Below, in pieces: positions 32,407 to 36,681 of a stretch of 36,681 nucleotides of DNA (within the stretch, counting starts at the first letter, position 1; each line of letters opens with the position of its first letter). The stretch comes from Acidimicrobiaceae bacterium. Lineage in GTDB: Bacteria > Actinomycetota > Acidimicrobiia > Acidimicrobiales > RAAP-2. Below the pieces are notes generated by a model, which did no database searches, was not told where the DNA came from, and saw nothing but the letters and a program-made list of their open reading frames with translations. The translations under genes and the position numbers were made by a program. The DNA is taken from positions 8,996 to 45,676 of the forward strand of contig PMLV01000309.1 in the NCBI GenBank assembly GCA_003160635.1, in the 5' to 3' direction.

Positions 32407-33075
32407 GTGAGATATATCGAGACTGATCCAGACGTCCGGAGGGTGGCCTTTACGGTGCTCTTAGCCCCAGACCCAGTCGGCACCAAGTACATTGTCGAGC
32501 TGCTTGGTTGGCCGGAGGACCGAGTAGTACGGGCCACGACGCTGCTGCAAGATGATCACCTCTTGACCCATGAGGCTCGTCCAACAGTCACAAAGAATCT
32601 GTTCAAGGCGCTGGCAGACGTTTGGTGCGTTGACCAACCTGAAGCCGGGCTTGCGGATGAGCCGATGCCCGGCAACAGCGGTCTCGCCGAGGCCCTGATG
32701 CTGGGGTTGAGTGACCCTGAGAACGAAGCTGGGTGGGCACTTGGAGGGAAACTCGCAGCCGCCGCTTGGGGGCTACCCGTGGGGAACACTGACGGACAAC
32801 TTCACTTCTACGTGCCAAGCGAGCCCTATCTATGTCGCGCGGAGACTGATTTGGGGCGGGCGACAGGAGCTGGGGTCCGGGCAATGGCAAGGGTGTCTCC
32901 GATGTATTGGATTACACGCAACAGGATCGATGGCGCACGAAGAGGACTGCTCAATTCACATTGGCCAATCGTTCATCCGTTGGTCTCGGCACTTGAGGTT
33001 GGCTCCGTCGACCCTGGACTGCTCAGCGCGTGGGTGGCCGTACCGCCGGAGCTGGCACATCGGCCCTGGCTTTAG
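32407..33075 (+). CDS. AbiEi-like winged-helix protein
   Basis: A 222-aa protein. The N-terminal 70 residues look like a winged helix (KYIVELLGWPEDRVVRATTL, then LQDDHLLTHEARP). The C-terminal domain pattern LGGKLAAAAWGLPV, then HFYVPSEPYL and HWPIVHPLVSALEVGSVDPG resembles the AbiEi antitoxin-type domain, where a small Gly/Ala-rich helix follows a conserved Trp. AbiEi proteins are antitoxins of type IV systems whose toxin AbiEii is a nucleotidyltransferase; none was seen in this window. GTG start at 32407, 12 bp after the preceding gene. Assignment is by pattern only. Confidence 0.55.
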   Translation: MRYIETDPDVRRVAFTVLLAPDPVGTKYIVELLGWPEDRVVRATTLLQDDHLLTHEARPTVTKNLFKALADVWCVDQPEAGLADEPMPGNSGLAEALMLGLSDPENEAGWALGGKLAAAAWGLPVGNTDGQLHFYVPSEPYLCRAETDLGRATGAGVRAMARVSPMYWITRNRIDGARRGLLNSHWPIVHPLVSALEVGSVDPGLLSAWVAVPPELAHRPWL

Positions 33076-33228
33076 TTGCTCGAAGGTCCCTCCGATAGCG
33101 GGAGCAGCCAGAAACGAGAGGCTCCCGAGTTCTTGGGGACTGTGGTTCCGTCTTTCCGCCCTTATTCAATTTCATTAGCTGCGAGCCCGTGCCACCGTCT
33201 ACTGGAGGTAGCAGAGTGAGGCACACCC

Positions 33229-36200
33229 TTACCGGTCGAGTTCGTTGCGGGACACCAACGCTGCCCGGTCGCGGTGGCGCAATGAGGCTTCTGCACTCTT
33301 CACCCGGGCTGTGACGAGGGCGAGCCCGATGGGCCGAGGGAATGCGGAGACGTGCGATTCGGCAACATCAAATTGCTTGCCTCCAGATTCTTCGGACGGG
33401 ACCTGAGTCTCGAAGGTGGGGGAGCTGGTTGAATCGGACTTCCGTTCCCCTTCAGGCTTTGGCGTCAGCTCCTCGGTGATCTCGGTTTGGCGTCGGCGCA
33501 GATTGGCAAGCCGAGTCGCCTGGTCGAAAGGCTTGTCGATCATCTCTCTAGCCTGATCGAGATTCGCACGGGTAGTGCTGAGGTCTTGTGTGTCATTGCG
33601 CAATCGTTCTTCGAGGTCGCCGAGTCGATTGGTGAGCCTGCTCACCAATCCCACGGGGTGCTCGTCCTCGATGTCCCTGCCCGCGATCACAGTCGAACCA
33701 ACAGGGGCGTCGGGGAATGACAGGTGCAAATCGGTCTCGCCGAAGTCCTCTTTGACCGCGATCACCAGATCGAGATTGGCAATGGTCCCAATGGCGATGG
33801 TCTCTCCGAAACGACGTCGGGCATCAACGAGTGCGTCTTTGATCCTTTCTCCGGCTTCGACCCGCTTCTCAGTGTTCACCCCGGTGATGGTGGCTCGAAA
33901 GGCGTCACCCGAGACATCGGTTCGGCGTGCCAGCGCATGTTCAATCGTGGCGATACTTCGTTCGAGACGCTCGATAGTCGGACCTGACGCGGCGATCGTC
34001 TTGGCCAGCCGCCGCTGTTCGGCCGCATGGCCATGGGCCAGACGTTCGAGTTTCGCCACTTCTGAGTCCACGCCTGCCTTTTCCATGATCAACGGGTTGC
34101 CGGTGGCGAGCGCCTTCACCTCGCCGTAGCTGAGGGATGCCTCTCCCACATCGTCAATGTGGCGGGCCAGCTCGCGGTCGCCTCGGGTGACCTGGGCGAT
34201 GAAGGCCGCCTTGCGTTCGACCGTCCCCCACATGAACACGTCGAAGCTGGACTCAGTGACATAACGAAGCACGGACACATTGTCGTTGAGGTTTCCTTGG
34301 CGCAGTATCCGGCCTTCCCGTTGTTCGATGTCGGCCGGCCGCCAAGGGCAGTCGAGGTGATGGAGCGCCACGGCGCGGGCCTGGACGTTGGTGCCGATGC
34401 CCATCTTCTCGGTGGATCCGATCAGCACGCCCACCGCGCCCGAGCGACACTGGGCGAACAGCTCGGCCTTCTCCCGGTCGTTCCTCGCCTCGTGCATGAA
34501 GCGCACCGCTTCACCGGGTACTCCGCGCATCGTCAGTTGGGCCTTGAGCTCGTCGTAGACGTTCCACTCCCGCCGGGGTGTGCCGATATCGCAAAAGACC
34601 AGCTGCAGCGCCCCGAGGCGGTCACCTTGAGCGGGATAGTGCCGATCCTTGGTGTCGGCCCAAATGGAGGTGATGCGCTCTGCCGCCGCCGTGATCTTGC
34701 CGCCGTCGGGATCAGGGCGCAGTGCGACCAGTCGCAGGTCGAGGGCGGCCTTGCGACCGTCCCCGGTCACCTTGAGCATGTTGTCCTCTTCGGGTCGGAC
34801 CGCTCCTCGAGAGACGGCCTCGGCTCGCGCCACCAAGGATTCCACGTAGTCCTTGAGGCCCTCCGACGGGGGGACCACGACCACCTCGGCCCGCTCGCCG
34901 TTGAGCCTGGGGGTCGGCAGATCCAGCTGCTCGGCTGTCCTGACGTCGGCCACTTCGGCGAACATGGCGATCAACTCGGGGACGTTGGCGAAGCGGGCGA
35001 AGCGGTCCTTCATCCGGTAACTGCCTCCGTCAGGGGCCAGTTCGAGGGAGGTGACTGTCCGGCCGAAGTTGGCCGCCCAGGCATCGAAGGTGGCGATGCC
35101 CGCCGCCGAGAGGGCGTCGGGTTGGAGGTAGCGCTGCATGACGTAGAGCTCGGAGATGGAGTTGGCCACGAAGGTAGCCGTGGCAAAGGTGGCCACTCGC
35201 GCCCCATGACGTTGACGAAGCACGCGCAGTTTCACCTCGATGTCGGTCGCCCGCTTGGATCCGGCACCCCCAATTCCTTGTATGCGGGTGGGGAAGGAAA
35301 GGTTCTTGGCCAAATGGGCCTCGTCCAAGAAGATGTAGTCGACGCCGGTCTCCTCGAACGTCACGCCGTCGATCCGCCGTCCGTCCTCTCTTGTCGACTT
35401 GATCCGTTCCTCCATCCGGATGATGGCGGCTTCCAGCTTCTTCACGCTGAGCCCGTGTTCCGCAGTCGACTGGGCCTGGGCGGTCCTGTAGGCGCTCACC
35501 TGGGAGTCGAGATAGTCCGTCTCGGCCTCTTTGGAAACAGGGATCCGCACGAAGGCGTCGTGGGTGATGACGACGGCGTCCCAGTCTCCGGTGGCACAGC
35601 GGGCGACGAACTCCTTGCGGGCGTCGGCCGCCGTGGCCTCCCTGGTGGCCACCAAGATGTTGGCCAGCGGGTAGGTCTGGAGAAACTCGGCGCTGAACTG
35701 CTCGAGCATGTGGTTCGGGACCACGTACGCCGGTTTGGAGACCAGCCCGAGCCGCTTCATCTCCATACCCGCCATAACCATGGTGGCGGTCTTGCCGGCA
35801 CCGACTGCGTGGCCGAGCAACACCGTGGGTTCTTGCACCGAGCGCCAGGTGGCGTCGAGCTGGTGGGGGTGGGGAACGAAGGCGGAGGAGAGGCCCGGGA
35901 GAGATTGGTGACTGCCGTCCCAGACAGGAAGGACGACGGAGTTGAACAGCTCGTTGTAACGGGCAGCCAGGCGAGCCGAGCGCTCTTTGTCCTCCCAGAT
36001 CCAGGCGGCGAATCGGTCGGACAGTGCCTGTTGCTTCTCTCGGGCCAACAGGGTGGCCTCGGGGTTGAAGACCTTGCCTCCGTTGCCGTCGGAGTCGTAG
36101 ACCATGGCCGAGGTCTGGTTGAGCGATTTGGTCAGCAGGCTCACCGCATCGAGCCGATCGGTGCCCCAGGTCGACGTCATGACCAGGGTCTGCTTTTGCC

Positions 36201-36681
36201 AAGTCGGCACGGCGATAGTCCAGGTGGCGATGACCTCGACGTGTTCGGTGGCCACCTGGCTGGCCCCGAGCGTCTGGCGCACGAAGGCGGACACATCGTT
36301 CGCTTCGATCCAGGTGGCCCCGGGCCGAGCGTCGATCTCTTCGGGCAAAAGATCATCGGGCATGACGCCTCGCAGCGCCGAGACGTTCGGCGCAAACCGG
36401 TCGTCGTTGGCAGTTGCCGCCTCAGCCAGGCGCAGCTTCACGCGCACGTTGCCCGAGAGATAGCGGCCCGCCGGAACCAGCTCCTCAGTCAGCGGATCGT
36501 CGAAGACCAAGGTGCCAAGACGTTCCCGGACCTCGGTCGTCTCGATGTCGAGAAGCTCGCTTACCCGCTCCAAGGTGACGGAGCCCTGTTCATCGAGGCA
36601 GATGGTGACAGCCTCTTGCGGACTGTCGGCCTTTCCGCGCACCTCGCGGGGGCCGACCACCCGTTCGGAGAAGATCGCCGC
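33229..36681 (-). CDS. 5'-truncated large DEAD/DEAH (SNF2-like) helicase of plasmid/ICE type
   Basis: The frame is open to the window edge, so the true start is outside; at least 1,150 codons are visible. A Walker A (LLGHAVGAGKTATMVMAG) lies near nt 35,790 and a DEAH box (DYIFLDEAHLAKNL) near 35,320. The C-terminal helicase motifs (GTNVQARAVALHHLDCPWRP, then EQREGRILRQGN) lie near 34,350. Coiled-coil-rich sequence follows from 34,100 to 33,400. Such proteins in actinobacterial plasmids and conjugative elements often carry an N-terminal DNA methyltransferase (Eco57I-like) and are compared with phage DarB, which protects DNA after entry. No methyltransferase part is visible here. Confidence 0.9.
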   Translation of the reverse strand, partial: AAIFSERVVGPREVRGKADSPQEAVTICLDEQGSVTLERVSELLDIETTEVRERLGTLVFDDPLTEELVPAGRYLSGNVRVKLRLAEAATANDDRFAPNVSALRGVMPDDLLPEEIDARPGATWIEANDVSAFVRQTLGASQVATEHVEVIATWTIAVPTWQKQTLVMTSTWGTDRLDAVSLLTKSLNQTSAMVYDSDGNGGKVFNPEATLLAREKQQALSDRFAAWIWEDKERSARLAARYNELFNSVVLPVWDGSHQSLPGLSSAFVPHPHQLDATWRSVQEPTVLLGHAVGAGKTATMVMAGMEMKRLGLVSKPAYVVPNHMLEQFSAEFLQTYPLANILVATREATAADARKEFVARCATGDWDAVVITHDAFVRIPVSKEAETDYLDSQVSAYRTAQAQSTAEHGLSVKKLEAAIIRMEERIKSTREDGRRIDGVTFEETGVDYIFLDEAHLAKNLSFPTRIQGIGGAGSKRATDIEVKLRVLRQRHGARVATFATATFVANSISELYVMQRYLQPDALSAAGIATFDAWAANFGRTVTSLELAPDGGSYRMKDRFARFANVPELIAMFAEVADVRTAEQLDLPTPRLNGERAEVVVVPPSEGLKDYVESLVARAEAVSRGAVRPEEDNMLKVTGDGRKAALDLRLVALRPDPDGGKITAAAERITSIWADTKDRHYPAQGDRLGALQLVFCDIGTPRREWNVYDELKAQLTMRGVPGEAVRFMHEARNDREKAELFAQCRSGAVGVLIGSTEKMGIGTNVQARAVALHHLDCPWRPADIEQREGRILRQGNLNDNVSVLRYVTESSFDVFMWGTVERKAAFIAQVTRGDRELARHIDDVGEASLSYGEVKALATGNPLIMEKAGVDSEVAKLERLAHGHAAEQRRLAKTIAASGPTIERLERSIATIEHALARRTDVSGDAFRATITGVNTEKRVEAGERIKDALVDARRRFGETIAIGTIANLDLVIAVKEDFGETDLHLSFPDAPVGSTVIAGRDIEDEHPVGLVSRLTNRLGDLEERLRNDTQDLSTTRANLDQAREMIDKPFDQATRLANLRRRQTEITEELTPKPEGERKSDSTSSPTFETQVPSEESGGKQFDVAESHVSAFPRPIGLALVTARVKSAEASLRHRDRAALVSRNELDR

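Noticed and set aside
35030..36202. 390-codon minus-strand frame inside the helicase
   Set aside because: It is the neighbouring frame of the helicase gene, which has full helicase motifs. Its product is Arg/His/Gly-rich without a motif.
1..36681. tRNA, rRNA, integrase or transposase genes
   Set aside because: No such gene was seen on either strand by eye, so the ends and the insertion site of the element cannot be defined from this window.

Overview
The window is GC-rich DNA with GTG/TTG starts, many 4-bp ATGA/GTGA stop-start overlaps, several likely leaderless promoters and ECF sigma/anti-sigma style pairs. This suggests an actinobacterium or close relative; the genus cannot be told from sequence alone. 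No rRNA, tRNA, integrase or complete insertion sequence is visible. The left end carries a mobilisation module and the right end a very large plasmid/ICE-type helicase, so the window looks like part of a mobilisable element or defence-rich genomic island.

Layout. 1-3.6 kb: tail of an unknown gene, a strong terminator hairpin, a sigma-like protein on the minus strand, about 770 bp of repeat-rich non-coding DNA (probable oriT and binding-box array), then mobC and a relaxase. 4-9.6 kb: an XRE-cupin repressor divergent from a flavin-reductase/methyltransferase fusion, a stand-alone methyltransferase, and a methyltransferase/PhyH dioxygenase fusion. 10-11.2 kb: a Shedu (SduA-like) nuclease, a one-gene anti-phage system. 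11.3-20 kb: a GntR regulator divergent from an Asp-box membrane protein, decayed gene fragments, small secreted proteins and two ECF sigma/membrane-protein pairs. 20.3-26 kb: an AraC regulator divergent from an NmrA-like/SnoaL-like pair, a methyltransferase broken by an in-frame TAA, an acetyltransferase, a P-loop kinase, an acetyltransferase remnant, a 70-aa protein and an orphan M41-like metalloprotease.

The most interesting part is 26.1-33.1 kb. A tightly packed minus-strand operon encodes a ubiquitin-like protein, an E2-like protein, a JAB/JAMM deconjugase and an E1-like ThiF enzyme. This is the A-B-C-D order of Bil-type (bacterial ubiquitin/ISG15-like) anti-phage conjugation cassettes. 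The operon continues into a sigma-like factor, an XRE-like regulator and an ImmA/IrrE metalloprotease with a 12-cysteine zinc tail. A divergent pair (an unrecognised 409-aa protein and an AbiEi-like winged-helix protein) faces away from it. The conjugation cassette plus a sigma/repressor/protease module reads as a ubiquitin-like defence system with a built-in switch; the link between the two halves is inference from gene order. With Shedu and the mobilisation genes, the window is best described as a mobile defence island.
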